Assembly: GCF_037201815.1 (NCBI RefSeq)
Contig: NZ_CP147407.1
Location: forward strand, 3,108,723-3,172,722
Direction of reading: 5' to 3'
Origin: Metabacillus sp. FJAT-52054
GTDB lineage: Bacteria > Bacillota > Bacilli > Bacillales > Bacillaceae
Length of the DNA: 64,000 bases
Position numbers and translations under genes: made by a program. The notes beneath the pieces were generated by a model. It did not search any database and was not told where the DNA came from. It worked only from the letters and a program-made list of their open reading frames with translations. Below, piece by piece: positions 9,279 through 18,725 of the stretch. Position 1 is the stretch's first letter. Every line of letters starts with the position of its first letter.

Positions 9279-9488
9279 TTAATTGCTGAGTATTTCCTGT
9301 TAATTGCTGACTTTTCCCTATTAATTGCTGACTTTTCCCTGTTAATTGCTGACTATTTCCTATTAATTGCTGACTTTTCCCTATTAATTGCTGACTTTTC
9401 CCTGTTAATTGCTGACTTTTCCCTATTAATTGCTGACTTTTCCCTATTAATTGCTGACTTTTCCCTGTTAATTGCTGACTTTCCATTA
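9279..9488. repeat. Ten-copy 21-bp tandem repeat
   Basis: The core TTAATTGCTGA starts at 9279, 9300, 9321, 9342, 9363, 9384, 9405, 9426, 9447 and 9468, an exact 21-bp period. The rest of each unit is CTTTTCCCT followed by G or A. Copies 1 and 4 carry the variant GTATTTCC or CTATTTCC. The last copy is degraded. Because 21 is a multiple of three, the minus strand reads as a heptapeptide repeat (SQQLTGK / SQQLIGK). It has no ribosome site that I can see and is probably not a protein. Confidence 0.93.
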
Positions 9489-9659
9489 TTTCAGCCGTTC
9501 ACACCACGGTTCCCCCCGTTATCCGGAACTTTCCAACCCGCATTAATTCGCTGATAAATTGACGTTAACATCTCAAATCCGTTCAAGTTCGGCAAATAAA
9601 ATCGTTTCAGGAGTGAAGCCCTGGGTTCGACTGCAATGCTGTTTAAGATGAATTCCAAC
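9489..9659. other. Intergenic region, nothing recognised
   Basis: About 170 bp between the tandem repeat and the terminator of the small minus-strand gene. A 66-codon open frame on the minus strand has no ribosome site or family that I recognise. Confidence 0.35.
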
Positions 9660-9688
9660 AAAAAAACACCAGTAAATCGTACTGGTGC
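9660..9688 (-). terminator. Terminator of the small minus-strand gene
   Basis: On the minus strand: CACCAGTA, loop CGATT, TACTGGTG, then seven T. Confidence 0.85.
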
Positions 9689-9713
9689 CAACAGATGAGC
9701 GCTTTTGGATGGG

Positions 9714-9887
9714 TTATTGGGTTAGAGTTTGCTGGGCTTGAAGCAGCAGGTCTTGAATTTCGTCTTTGGAGAGCTGAGTCAGCTCCTTGACGGTGTCAGG
9801 GGAGACATTGCGTTTTAACAGCAGGGCGGCTATAAACCTTTTCCTTTTCAGCGGATCGTGATCACTGGATCCAGCACAAGCATTCAT
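9714..9887 (-). CDS. Small protein of unknown function
   Basis: A 57-residue protein starting MNACAGSSDHDPLKRKRF and ending LLLQAQQTLTQ. No family was recognised. The second half (VSPDTVKELTQLSKDEIQDLL) looks helical and resembles a small helix-turn-helix or three-helix segment. ATG 9887 is chosen because GAAAGGAGGG lies 11 bases upstream. The longer frame from GTG 9911 would contain that ribosome site. A good promoter upstream and a terminator downstream support a real one-gene transcription unit. Confidence 0.65.
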   Translation of the reverse strand: MNACAGSSDHDPLKRKRFIAALLLKRNVSPDTVKELTQLSKDEIQDLLLQAQQTLTQ

Positions 9888-9914
9888 AAAATAGGGATCC
9901 CTCCTTTCCACGAA

Positions 9915-9943
9915 AGTATAGCGCTGAAAAAGGCTTGGGGCAA
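9915..9943 (-). promoter_or_regulatory. SigmaA-type promoter of the small gene
   Basis: On the minus strand: TTGCCC, 17-bp spacer, TATACT, about 28 bases before the start codon. Confidence 0.7.
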
Positions 9944-10017
9944 AGCAGCATATTGCTTTTATCTTCCTTTATTTAGCGTTTTTACTTGTAAAAAAATAAT
10001 AACCCCGGCTTAGGAGG

Positions 10018-11127
10018 TTATTTAGAAAACGAAAAAATCTGTTTTGTATATTTTTTTAATAGCTGCCGGTTTACTTCAAATCCGATTCCTGGACCTTCAG
10101 GAACGATAATTTCTCCGTTTTCTACGATGACTTCAGGTACAATGATGTCTTCATGCCAATATCTTGACGAGGACGATATATCCCCTGGAATGGAGAAATT
10201 TGAAAGCGACGCGGCGGCAATATTATGGGCTCTGGAAATTCCCGTTTCAAGCATTCCTCCGCACCAAACTGGAATTCCCTGTCCCTGGCAGATATCGTGA
10301 ATTTTTTTTGTCTCCGTTAGTCCTCCTACCCTGCCTGGTTTAATATTGATGATTTGGCAGCTGCCCAGGTTTATTGCTTTTCTGGCGTCATCTGCCGATT
10401 CAATACTTTCATCAAGACAGATCGGAGTTTGGATTTTTCTTTGCAAAACAGCATGGTCAATGATATCATCCGCAGCTAACGGCTGTTCAATCATCATTAA
10501 TTCAAATTCGTCCAGTGCTTTCAACAGGTCTGCCTGATCAAGTGAATAGGCGGAGTTCGCATCTGCCATCAATGGCAAATTAGGATAAACCCTTCGAATT
10601 TCCCTGATTAATTCAATATCTCTTCCAGGCTTGATTTTCACCTTGAATCTTTTATATCCGGAAGCAAGTGCACGTTCTATTGAAGCAAGCATTTCTGTTA
10701 AAGGGGCCAGCCCAATTACGATACCAGCTTCAATATGCCGTTTCGTTCCTCCCAATAGGTTTGATAAGGACTGCCCAGTTTGCCTGCCATACAGATCCCA
10801 GCACGCCATTTCAAGAGCCGCCTTCGCCATCCGGTTTCGTTTCAAGCTTGAAAAGGAAGCACTTACTTCATTTGGGTGGGAGTAATCTGTGTTCAGACAA
10901 ATTGGAATCAGAAAATCTTCAAGCATATGCACACTCGTCTTAACCGTTTCCTCTGTATACCAGGGAGAGGAAAAAGCGACACCCTCCCCCCATCCGGCTA
11001 TGCCCTGTTCGTCCTGAACTTCTACGATCATGCTTTCCCTGTTTTCTACTCTTTCAAGACTTGATTCAAACGGTTCAACAAGCTTCATTTCCGTCAGATG
11101 CAAGGTTATTTTTTTAATTTTCATCAT
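10018..11127 (-). CDS. menC: o-Succinylbenzoate synthase MenC
   Basis: Dehydrates SHCHC to o-succinylbenzoate in menaquinone synthesis. It has 369 residues and belongs to the enolase superfamily, in the MenC/N-acylamino-acid racemase branch found in Bacillus. Visible marks are the KxK lysines in FKVKIKPG (about 164-166) and the metal ligands D189 (MADANSAY), E214 (IEQP) and D239 (LDESI). The KPGRVGG lysine on the other face is also present. The start codon overlaps the menE stop (ATGA), so translation is coupled. It is the last gene of the men operon. Confidence 0.94.
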   Translation of the reverse strand: MMKIKKITLHLTEMKLVEPFESSLERVENRESMIVEVQDEQGIAGWGEGVAFSSPWYTEETVKTSVHMLEDFLIPICLNTDYSHPNEVSASFSSLKRNRMAKAALEMACWDLYGRQTGQSLSNLLGGTKRHIEAGIVIGLAPLTEMLASIERALASGYKRFKVKIKPGRDIELIREIRRVYPNLPLMADANSAYSLDQADLLKALDEFELMMIEQPLAADDIIDHAVLQRKIQTPICLDESIESADDARKAINLGSCQIINIKPGRVGGLTETKKIHDICQGQGIPVWCGGMLETGISRAHNIAAASLSNFSIPGDISSSSRYWHEDIIVPEVIVENGEIIVPEGPGIGFEVNRQLLKKYTKQIFSFSK

Positions 11128-12584
11128 TGCACCATCCCTTTCAATACATGTCTTTGAAGCTTGCGGGAGGCGTTTCTCGGGAGTTCGCTTACAAATGTAA
11201 TCCCTTTGGGCACTTTATATTTTGCCAATTTTTTAGCGCTGAAGTGAAGCAGTTCATTCGCAGTCAGGTTTTCTGATGCTACTACGAATGCGTATGGAAC
11301 CTGTCCCCATTTTTCGTCTGTAACTCCTGTAACTCCTGCTTCCTTTACCAAAGGATGCTCCATCAGCACCGATTCAATTTCTGCAGGATATATGTTTTCG
11401 CCGCCTGAGATGATTAAATCTGAGCGCCTGTCCAGAACATAAAGGAAACCATCCTCATCCATTCGCCCGATGTCACCTGTATGAAGCCAGCCGTTTTCAA
11501 GCGCTCTCGCTGTAGCCTCTTGCCTGTTCCAATATCCTTTCATGACGTTCGGGCCTTTAACCATAATTTCACCCGGCTCGTTTGTCCCTGCTTCATCTCC
11601 GGATTCTTTCACAATTTTTATTTGGCACGGGAAAAGCGGTTTTCCGGCAGAGCCTAATTTCCGAAGCGAATCTTCCATGGAGAGTGTTGCAAACTGTGAG
11701 GAGGTTTCCGTCATACCATAGGTTTGAACGACAGGAATGTCCTTCTCTTTGCATTGATTCAGCAAGGACGCAGGCGCTGGCCCCCCGCCTAAAAGCATGC
11801 ATCGGAATGTTTTTGGATAGGAACACTCCTTAAGGTTTTCCAGCATCCCGTCAAGCATCGTACTCACCACTGAAATAATACTGGTTTTATTATGGATGAT
11901 GGATTGATTAATGGATTCGGCATCAAAACGCTCATGGAGGCTAACGGTCATTCCGTAAATAACACTTCTGAACAAAATAGAAAGCCCGCTTATATGAAAC
12001 AAAGGCACTGCTGCCAGCCATTTGTCTTCCGTATGCAAACCAAGGTTTAGTGCAGAACCAACAGCGCTCCAATAGTGATTGCCGAACGTTTGCATGACCC
12101 CTTTCGGTTTTCCTGTCGTACCGGAAGTGTACATAATGACTGCAGTTTGATTTAAATCGTATTCTTCCTCGTAGACTGCAGGTTTTTGTAATAAACGTAC
12201 GGCGTCCATTAAGGATAATTTTTTATTTTCATTTACTGGTACGCGGTCATAATATTCCGGAGATGCAATGATGAGTTTTGCTTTCGAATCGAGAAACTGA
12301 TACTCCCATTCTTCTTCTGTAAGCCTTGTATTTAAAAGGACTGCAGTTGCCCCGCAATAAAACACTGCATGAATAATTTTAACCATTTCTGCACTGTTCC
12401 CCATCAGAATGGCAATATGATCGCCTTTCTGGATTCCAAGGCCCCCTAAAGCGCCAGCCCTTCCCAGCACTTCTTCATGCAGCTCTAAAAAAGTTAAGGA
12501 TTCTTCCGCTGTCTCTAAAGCAATCCTCTCAGGTGTCATATACGCCCGCTGCTTCAGCCAGTTCGGCATAGTCGTTGTTTCCAT
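11124..12584 (-). CDS. menE: o-Succinylbenzoate-CoA ligase MenE
   Basis: Adenylates o-succinylbenzoate and transfers it to CoA. It has 486 residues and is an ANL-superfamily enzyme. Motifs seen are the P-loop-like YTSGTTGKPKG near residue 155, YGMTETSS near 290, the GWLHTGDIG aspartate near 370, the hinge DRRSDLIISGGENIYP, and the C-terminal catalytic lysine in NASRKLQRH. AGAGGAGG precedes the ATG. It sits between menB, with a stem-loop in the gap, and menC. Confidence 0.95.
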   Translation of the reverse strand: METTTMPNWLKQRAYMTPERIALETAEESLTFLELHEEVLGRAGALGGLGIQKGDHIAILMGNSAEMVKIIHAVFYCGATAVLLNTRLTEEEWEYQFLDSKAKLIIASPEYYDRVPVNENKKLSLMDAVRLLQKPAVYEEEYDLNQTAVIMYTSGTTGKPKGVMQTFGNHYWSAVGSALNLGLHTEDKWLAAVPLFHISGLSILFRSVIYGMTVSLHERFDAESINQSIIHNKTSIISVVSTMLDGMLENLKECSYPKTFRCMLLGGGPAPASLLNQCKEKDIPVVQTYGMTETSSQFATLSMEDSLRKLGSAGKPLFPCQIKIVKESGDEAGTNEPGEIMVKGPNVMKGYWNRQEATARALENGWLHTGDIGRMDEDGFLYVLDRRSDLIISGGENIYPAEIESVLMEHPLVKEAGVTGVTDEKWGQVPYAFVVASENLTANELLHFSAKKLAKYKVPKGITFVSELPRNASRKLQRHVLKGMVQ

Positions 12585-12639
12585 GGTTCTGCCTCCTCTC
12601 TTAATGGTTATCCAAACTAACCAAGCTTTTAATACAAAG

Positions 12640-12666
12640 ACAGGCAGCCGGTTAAGGGCTGCCTGT
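12640..12666 (-). terminator. Stem-loop between menB and menE
   Basis: A perfect 10-bp stem, ACAGGCAGCC / GGCTGCCTGT, with a 7-base loop in the 93-bp menB-menE gap. Only a weak T-rich tail (CTTTGTATT) follows on the minus strand. It is either a leaky internal terminator or a processing and stability hairpin inside the operon. Confidence 0.6.
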
Positions 12667-12677
12667 AAAGCTTCGGT

Positions 12678-13496
12678 TTAAGGAAAACGAGGGAATTGCT
12701 TGAAATCAGGATCGCGTTTTTCTTTAAACGCATCTCTTCCTTCTTTCGCTTCATCCGTTGTGTAATATAAAAGAGTTGCATCACCGGCAAATTGCTGAAT
12801 TCCTGCAAGACCATCTGTATCTGCGTTAAATGCAGCTTTAAGGAAGCGGATAGCAGTCGGGCTCTTTTCAAGAATTTCCTCACACCATTGAACGGTTTCT
12901 TTTTCAAGCTGTTCAAGTGGTACTACGGTATTAACAAGTCCCATATCCAATGCTTCCTGTGCACTGTATTGACGGCAAAGGAACCAAATTTCACGGGCTT
13001 TTTTATGGCCTACGATTCGTGCAAGATAGCCTGAACCGTATCCGGCATCAAAGCTTCCCACTTTAGGTCCTGTTTGTCCAAATACGGCATTATCCGCTGC
13101 AATCGTCAAATCACAGACGATATGAAGAACATGTCCTCCTCCTATTGCATAGCCTGCTACCATTGCGATAACCGGTTTAGGAATCACACGGATCAGTCTT
13201 TGCAGGTCAAGAACATTCAGACGAGGGATTTGGTCTTCGCCTACATAACCGCCATGGCCGCGTACTTTTTGGTCTCCGCCTGAACAGAAGGCTTTTTCAC
13301 CGGCACCTGTCAGGATAATAACTCCCACATTGGAGTCATCTCTTGCATAAGCAAAAGCATCAATAAGCTCCATTACCGTTTTTGGACGGAATGCGTTATG
13401 TACTTCCGGGCGATTAATGGTGATTTTTGCAATTCCATTGTACGTTTCATAAAGAATATCTTCATACTTACGTTCTGCTACCCATTCAAATGACAT
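12678..13496 (-). CDS. menB: 1,4-Dihydroxy-2-naphthoyl-CoA synthase MenB
   Basis: Ring-closing step of menaquinone synthesis, from o-succinylbenzoyl-CoA to DHNA-CoA. It has 272 residues in the crotonase fold, starting [17 protein letters not shown]. Typical marks are the oxyanion-hole region [10 protein letters not shown] at about 71-80, [11 protein letters not shown], the bicarbonate-site stretch [21 protein letters not shown], and the C-terminal [22 protein letters not shown] precedes the ATG. It lies 13 bp after menH. Confidence 0.97.
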   Translation of the reverse strand: MSFEWVAERKYEDILYETYNGIAKITINRPEVHNAFRPKTVMELIDAFAYARDDSNVGVIILTGAGEKAFCSGGDQKVRGHGGYVGEDQIPRLNVLDLQRLIRVIPKPVIAMVAGYAIGGGHVLHIVCDLTIAADNAVFGQTGPKVGSFDAGYGSGYLARIVGHKKAREIWFLCRQYSAQEALDMGLVNTVVPLEQLEKETVQWCEEILEKSPTAIRFLKAAFNADTDGLAGIQQFAGDATLLYYTTDEAKEGRDAFKEKRDPDFKQFPRFP

Positions 13497-13509
13497 TCTG
13501 AAAACCTCC

Positions 13510-14313
13510 CTATTGTTTTAGAAACCCATTTACTATTGTACCAAAAATCTTGGGTTGTTCCACATGGATTGCATGGCCTGCATCATTTACTTCTATATAC
13601 CGGCTATTTTCGAACAGTTCGTCCATTTCTCTTCCTATTTTGCAAAACTTGGCATCAAGCTCTCCAGCCAGTATAAGAACGGGAAGAAGGCATTGGTGTA
13701 GTTGTCCCCACCAGCTATACTGAATACCCGTACCCATCCCCCTGAGACTGTTGGCAAGTCCTATCGTGCTATTTGAAAGACGCTGTTCCCGAATAGCCCG
13801 TCTTTTTTCTTGCGGAAGAGCTGCCTGACTTGAAAACAGCGGCAGCTTTTCCCATACATCAACAAATGAAGCAACCCCGCTTGTTGTTATTTTTTCTGCT
13901 AAAAGTCTGTCGCTGTTTGATCGCCTTGTTCTCTCCTCAAGCGTCTTAAGACCCGGAGAGGCACTTTCAAGAATCAAATGTGACACTCTTTCCGGAAACA
14001 GCATGGAAAAGTTCAAAGCTGTGCGGCCACCCATTGAATAGCCGGCAACAGCTGCTTTGTTAATATCCAGCTCATCTAAAATAACAGCTAGATCCTTGCA
14101 TACTTCGTCCATTGTATAGCGTGCTTCTTCAGCAGGTGCCTCCGTCTTCCCATGACCGATTAAATCAATTAGAATGAGCTTCCTGCCTGTGAGTACTGGG
14201 ATCATTTCTTCCCAATCGCTGACTGCACCTGTAAATCCATGCAGGAGCAAAAGAGGAGAACCCTCACCTATGACTTGGAAATGATAGCTCACACCTCTGA
14301 TTGTTTTAATCAT
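13510..14313 (-). CDS. menH: SHCHC synthase MenH (alpha/beta hydrolase)
   Basis: Eliminates pyruvate from SEPHCHC to give SHCHC. It has 267 residues. It shows the alpha/beta-hydrolase oxyanion stretch LLLHGFTG at about 21-28, the nucleophile elbow GYSMGG near residue 91 and a late catalytic His in [11 protein letters not shown]. The B. subtilis name is ytxM. It overlaps the menD stop by 8 bp, in the fixed order menD-menH-menB. Confidence 0.93.
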   Translation of the reverse strand: MIKTIRGVSYHFQVIGEGSPLLLLHGFTGAVSDWEEMIPVLTGRKLILIDLIGHGKTEAPAEEARYTMDEVCKDLAVILDELDINKAAVAGYSMGGRTALNFSMLFPERVSHLILESASPGLKTLEERTRRSNSDRLLAEKITTSGVASFVDVWEKLPLFSSQAALPQEKRRAIREQRLSNSTIGLANSLRGMGTGIQYSWWGQLHQCLLPVLILAGELDAKFCKIGREMDELFENSRYIEVNDAGHAIHVEQPKIFGTIVNGFLKQ

Positions 14314-16057
14314 AGCTTACATCTTTCATTATTTCCTGGGAAACAAATTGCAGCAAATCACGATGTATTTTGACACGTGTTTTGCGGTTTGTAGGAACCT
14401 CAATAATCCGGATACCTTTTTGTCCCGCAGACGTTTTAAAAGCTGACGCGAAGTCTTCCCAACTGTGAATAAGAGAATACTCTGCTCCATATAATTGAGC
14501 CGCTTTTCCATAGTCCAGGCCAATAGGTGTACCGAATAATTGCTCAAAATGCTTTTCTTCGGCAGATTGGGGCAGGAATGAAAAAATTCCTCCGCCATCG
14601 TTATTCAGCAAGACAATGGTCAAAGACAGATCATTCAACTTCGCTCCCAAAAGACCGTTTAAATCGTGATAAAAGGATAAGTCTCCTATGACAAGAACGG
14701 TAGGAGATTTAGAAGCTGCCGCCACTCCCAGGCTTGAGGAAACGACACCATCAATCCCGTTGGCCCCTCTATTGGCGTAGAGGGTAATATTCTTATCTGT
14801 TACTCCAAAATACGTATCAGCATCCCGTATGGGCATACTGTTTCCTACAAATAGCTGGGAATCATCCGGCATAAGCTCCATCAGCTTGAGGAATGCTTTT
14901 CCTTCAAATAAATCGCCGCCCTCGTCAAGTAAAGGCAGATGATTTCTGTAAATTTGATTGGCATGCTTCCACGCCAAAGCATACTCATTATTTTTTCTTA
15001 TGCTGATTTCAGCTGTAAGCTCTCGGCAAAAGGCCGCTTCATCAACAGAAAGCATTTCTGCAGCTGCTAAAGTAGGATCGCGCCACTTGCCGTTTTGATC
15101 AACGACAATCTGATAAATTTCTGGTGAATCTCTGAGCATAAGGAACAGCGGCTTAGAAACAGGCATGGCCCCCAGCCGGATGACCGCTTCTGGCTTTAGC
15201 CTCTCTCTTAATGCTTCATCTTTTAATATGGAATCATAATTCTCAATAATCATGTCTTTCGAGTGAGGACCTGTCCGCATATTGGAAAGCGGGTCTGGAA
15301 GCACCGGAAATCCCGTCGCTGATGCAAGAGCTGCCACCGCCTCCTTGTATTCTTGCCCATGAATTTCCCCGCATACAATCATTCCCTTTTCCACACCGCT
15401 CAGTGACTCCATCAGCCTTTTAATTTCTGAGCCGGCAGCCATCGAGACTGTCTGCGCTTTACGAGCATGCTTTTCTCTCGTTCCTTCTTCCCGCCACAGG
15501 AATGGAAGTCCGAGATTAGGAATGAGGGGCTCTCTGAATGGAAAATTCAAATGAACCGGTCCCATTGGCACGGCTGCTGACTCGCTGTATGCCCGTGCCG
15601 CGAGAGTTCTGGCATAGCGGTGCATAAAGGGCTGATCCTCTGGGATTGCTGCATCAGTAAACCATTTGACATAGCTTCCGTACAGTTCATTTTGATTAAT
15701 GGCTTGAGGAGCTCCAACATCCCTCAATTCATGCGGACGATCTGCAGTCAGCACGACTAAAGGAACATTTGAATAGTGAGCTTCTACCACTGCAGGAAAG
15801 TAATTGGCAGCAGCTGTACCGGATGTGCACAATAAAGCAACGGGCCGCTGCAGGCGCTTTGCCATTCCCAGAGCATAAAAACCGGCGGATCTCTCATCGA
15901 TTTGGAGATGAGTCCTTACTTCAGGGTGCTCTGCAAGCAGAATGGCAAAGGGCGTTGATCTTGAGCCCGGGCTGATTACGGCATCGGTTATCCCCTGTGC
16001 TGCAAGCTCATCAATAAATCCTGCAGCATAACGGGTTAAAGAATCACGTCCTGTCAT
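14306..16057 (-). CDS. menD: SEPHCHC synthase MenD
   Basis: Thiamine-diphosphate enzyme that joins 2-oxoglutarate-derived succinic semialdehyde to isochorismate. It has 583 residues in three ThDP-enzyme domains. The N-terminal domain has ISPGSRSTP and the cofactor-activating Glu in LQIDERSAGF. The C-terminal domain has the ThDP/Mg motif GDLSFYHDLNGLL...NNDGGGIFSFLP. GGAGGCC precedes the ATG. Its start overlaps menF by 14 bp. Confidence 0.97.
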   Translation of the reverse strand: MTGRDSLTRYAAGFIDELAAQGITDAVISPGSRSTPFAILLAEHPEVRTHLQIDERSAGFYALGMAKRLQRPVALLCTSGTAAANYFPAVVEAHYSNVPLVVLTADRPHELRDVGAPQAINQNELYGSYVKWFTDAAIPEDQPFMHRYARTLAARAYSESAAVPMGPVHLNFPFREPLIPNLGLPFLWREEGTREKHARKAQTVSMAAGSEIKRLMESLSGVEKGMIVCGEIHGQEYKEAVAALASATGFPVLPDPLSNMRTGPHSKDMIIENYDSILKDEALRERLKPEAVIRLGAMPVSKPLFLMLRDSPEIYQIVVDQNGKWRDPTLAAAEMLSVDEAAFCRELTAEISIRKNNEYALAWKHANQIYRNHLPLLDEGGDLFEGKAFLKLMELMPDDSQLFVGNSMPIRDADTYFGVTDKNITLYANRGANGIDGVVSSSLGVAAASKSPTVLVIGDLSFYHDLNGLLGAKLNDLSLTIVLLNNDGGGIFSFLPQSAEEKHFEQLFGTPIGLDYGKAAQLYGAEYSLIHSWEDFASAFKTSAGQKGIRIIEVPTNRKTRVKIHRDLLQFVSQEIMKDVSYD

Positions 16058-17444
16058 ATTTCAGGCCTCCTAAAGCTGAAAGCATCGGCCTTAGCTTCAT
16101 TTTTGTCTCTTCATATTCCATCTTCGGATTTGAATCTTTAACAATTCCGCACCCTGCGTATAAAACAGCCGAATTTTCCTTCACAAGACTTGAGCGGATC
16201 GCAACAGCAAACTCGCCATTTCCTTCTGTGTCAAGCCATCCAATCGGCGCGGCATACCACCCGCGGTGCATCGGTTCAATTTCTCTGATCATGCTCATTG
16301 CTTTTTCCTGAGGCAAACCGCCAAGTGCCGGGGTTGGATGCAAGTGTTTAACGATATCAAGGAGCGATGATTGGTTATTCAATACTCCCTCGATCGGTGT
16401 ATATAAATGCTGAACATTTTTGGTTTTATAAATTCCCGGTCCATTTGGACATTGAAGATCAGAGCAATGATTAAGAAGAGCTTCTCTTATCATTTTTACG
16501 ACATATGCATGTTCTTCCAGGTTTTTTTGATCCTCAAGCAGTTCACGCTCAAGCAGCTGATCCTCTTTATCTGATGACCCGCGTTTTATTGTTCCGGCAA
16601 GACATGCAGAACGGACGTGCTGATCTTTTATTTGCACGAGCCTCTCCGGTGTAGCTCCAATAAAGCTTGAGCTGCCGTTTTCAAAAATAAACCGGAAAGA
16701 GGATTGCTGCTCATTAATCAGTGTTTTCAGGGCTCCCTGGACATCAATCGGCGTTTCAGAATCAAGGGTAATGTCTCTTGCAAGGACAACCTTATCAAGT
16801 TCTCCATTACGAATGGATTCTGTCGCCTTTGTAATAGAAGCGAGCCATTCTTCTGTATGGTGCTCATTCATTTCGAATGGCGCAGGAGTGCTGCCAGCTG
16901 TAATTTTACCGCGGCAAAGTTTCTTTACATACAAGGCCCGTTCAGTGAAGTCAGCCTCTGCCTCTTCCACTGTTTCATTAGGCAGGATCACCTTTGCAAT
17001 TGTGACCTCAGGTTTCTGGCCTTTTTTCCATACACCTAAAAAACTCGGAAGAACAAACCTGCCTTCTTTATAAGGCTCCCAGAGATGGTTCTCATTTTTA
17101 AAAGGATCAAAGGAAAATCCGCCCATTAAGATCGGGCCCTTATCAGAATTTGACGAATCTGTATATTTTTTAAAGCGCTTCCATTCGGTTTCAATCTCCG
17201 TAAATCTTGCATTGGACTGTTCAGCTGTATCTATAATCCATTCATTTCCCGCTCCAACCATCGTCTCATCTGAATTAGGCGACATCCAGAATGTTCTCTC
17301 GCCTGAATAAAGATCTTCCGCTGCAGCAAAAAAATGAAGGGGGTTTATATGTGGAACAGGAATGGTTCGGCTGACGATAACCTGCTGCCCCTGTTTGGCA
17401 TCATCAACAGCTAAGGCTAAAGTCTCCCTGAATGTTTTGCGCAT
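16044..17444 (-). CDS. menF: Isochorismate synthase MenF
   Basis: Turns chorismate into isochorismate, the first committed step towards menaquinone. It has 466 residues from ATG 17444, which has AAGGTG at good spacing. The GTG at 17456 overlaps that ribosome site and is less likely. The chorismate-binding C-terminal half shows VVLARDITL, FIGATPERLV, CLAGTIKRG, the TPALGG motif and GWYAAPIGW. It is the first gene of the men operon. Confidence 0.94.
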   Translation of the reverse strand: MRKTFRETLALAVDDAKQGQQVIVSRTIPVPHINPLHFFAAAEDLYSGERTFWMSPNSDETMVGAGNEWIIDTAEQSNARFTEIETEWKRFKKYTDSSNSDKGPILMGGFSFDPFKNENHLWEPYKEGRFVLPSFLGVWKKGQKPEVTIAKVILPNETVEEAEADFTERALYVKKLCRGKITAGSTPAPFEMNEHHTEEWLASITKATESIRNGELDKVVLARDITLDSETPIDVQGALKTLINEQQSSFRFIFENGSSSFIGATPERLVQIKDQHVRSACLAGTIKRGSSDKEDQLLERELLEDQKNLEEHAYVVKMIREALLNHCSDLQCPNGPGIYKTKNVQHLYTPIEGVLNNQSSLLDIVKHLHPTPALGGLPQEKAMSMIREIEPMHRGWYAAPIGWLDTEGNGEFAVAIRSSLVKENSAVLYAGCGIVKDSNPKMEYEETKMKLRPMLSALGGLKYDRT

Positions 17445-17494
17445 TGTGGTAATCACCTTGCATACCCCCGTAATCCGTAAAAATCGCTTTTTCT

Positions 17495-17523
17495 AACATA
17501 CACCCGCATAAAGGGTGTGTCAA
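17495..17523 (-). promoter_or_regulatory. Promoter of the men operon
   Basis: On the minus strand: TTGACA, 17-bp spacer, TATGTT, about 50 bp before menF. Confidence 0.8.
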
Positions 17524-17624
17524 TAGAATGAAACAGGCATGTTCTGCTTCTTATCCTTATTATAATACGTTTTGGAATCCGAATAAATCGGAAACCCTTG
17601 AGAAGCAATGACAGTAAGGATTCA

Positions 17625-17653
17625 TTGACAGTAAGTGTCTATTTAACTACACT
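17625..17653 (+). promoter_or_regulatory. Promoter of menA
   Basis: TTGACA (17625-17630), 17-bp spacer, TACACT (17648-17653). It lies about 50 bp before the chosen menA start and is divergent from the men operon promoter. Confidence 0.75.
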
Positions 17654-17703
17654 TATAGTTGAAGAAGATTGTCTTCTATTGTGAACTAAAGGAGAGAAGA
17701 GAA

Positions 17704-18639
17704 ATGCACCCTGATACACAACCGCATTCAGCTCCTTCCATAGAACCTGATAAAAATTGGCGGATTTGGTGGATGCTTTTACGGCCTCACACCTTAACGG
17801 CAGCCTTTATTCCGGTAGCGATTGGAACCGTAATGGCCATGAAGGAAGGATCATTTAACATTTGGCTGTTTTTATCAATGCTCGCAGCCTCAGTACTCAT
17901 TCAGGCAGCCACTAATATGTTTAATGAGTATTTCGATTACAAAAGGGGTCTTGATAACGAAAACTCCGTAGGAATTGGAGGAGCAATTGTCCGGAATGGT
18001 GTTAAGCCGAAAACTGTTCTTAATTTAGCTTTTGCCTTTTTCGGGATATCAACCTTACTCGGCATTTATATCTGCTTCCAATCCAGCTGGTGGATTGCTG
18101 CGATTGGTACGCTATGCATGATTGCAGGCTATCTTTATACAGGCGGGCCTCTGCCTATTGCCTATACACCGTTTGGAGAACTGACAGCTGGTCTTTTTAT
18201 GGGAGTCGTTATCATTTTAATTTCATTTTATATCCAAACAGGAACAATCAGCATGGAAGCATTTCTCATTTCATTGCCTGTATCTTTATTGGTCGGAGCC
18301 ATTCTGCTTTCCAATAATATCAGGGACTTGGACGGCGATAAAGAAAACGGACGCAAAACGCTGGCCATTTTAATGGGACGTAAAAAAGCAATTGATTTCC
18401 TTGCTCTGCTATTCATCTGCTCTTATATCTTTATTGTTGCCTTTATTATTGCAGGGACCGCATCTTTTTGGAGTCTTCTTGTCTTCCTGAGTGTGCCAAA
18501 GTCAGTCTTTGCTGTTAAAGCTTTCAGAGGAAAAAGTCTTCCAATTGAAATGATGCCCGCTATGGTAGCTACAGCACAAACCAATACACAGTTTGGCCTG
18601 CTGCTTGCTGCCGGACTATTTATCAGCTATCTATTCTAA
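17704..18639 (+). CDS. menA: 1,4-Dihydroxy-2-naphthoate polyprenyltransferase MenA
   Basis: Membrane UbiA-family enzyme that attaches the polyprenyl chain to DHNA. It has 311 residues from ATG 17704, which follows AAAGGAGAG. An upstream in-frame start at 17659 lies inside the leader. There are about nine helices. The Asp-rich prenyl-diphosphate motifs are NMFNEYFDYKRG at about 75-87 and NNIRDLDGDKENGRKT at about 200-215. It is divergent from the operon that makes its substrate, as in B. subtilis. Confidence 0.94.
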   Translation: MHPDTQPHSAPSIEPDKNWRIWWMLLRPHTLTAAFIPVAIGTVMAMKEGSFNIWLFLSMLAASVLIQAATNMFNEYFDYKRGLDNENSVGIGGAIVRNGVKPKTVLNLAFAFFGISTLLGIYICFQSSWWIAAIGTLCMIAGYLYTGGPLPIAYTPFGELTAGLFMGVVIILISFYIQTGTISMEAFLISLPVSLLVGAILLSNNIRDLDGDKENGRKTLAILMGRKKAIDFLALLFICSYIFIVAFIIAGTASFWSLLVFLSVPKSVFAVKAFRGKSLPIEMMPAMVATAQTNTQFGLLLAAGLFISYLF

Positions 18640-18666
18640 ACACGGTCCTTGACCGTGTTTTTTTTT
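18638..18666 (+). terminator. Terminator of menA
   Basis: AACACGGTC, loop CTT, GACCGTGTT, then a run of T. Confidence 0.9.
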
Positions 18667-18725
18667 GCAGTTTGCTCATACTAAGTACAGGATTCCAAAT
18701 TACAATGTATGGAGGGAGAACCGCT

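Noticed and set aside
9274..9486. A 70-residue minus-strand frame of SQQLTGK repeats
   Set aside because: It arises only because the tandem repeat has a period divisible by three. No ribosome site or promoter was seen, and the residues are pure repeat.
9279..9488. CRISPR array
   Set aside because: Repeats are directly adjacent with no unique spacers, and no cas genes are near.
9491..9691. A 66-codon minus-strand frame after the tandem repeat
   Set aside because: It overlaps the terminator of the small upstream gene, has no ribosome site and no recognisable domain.
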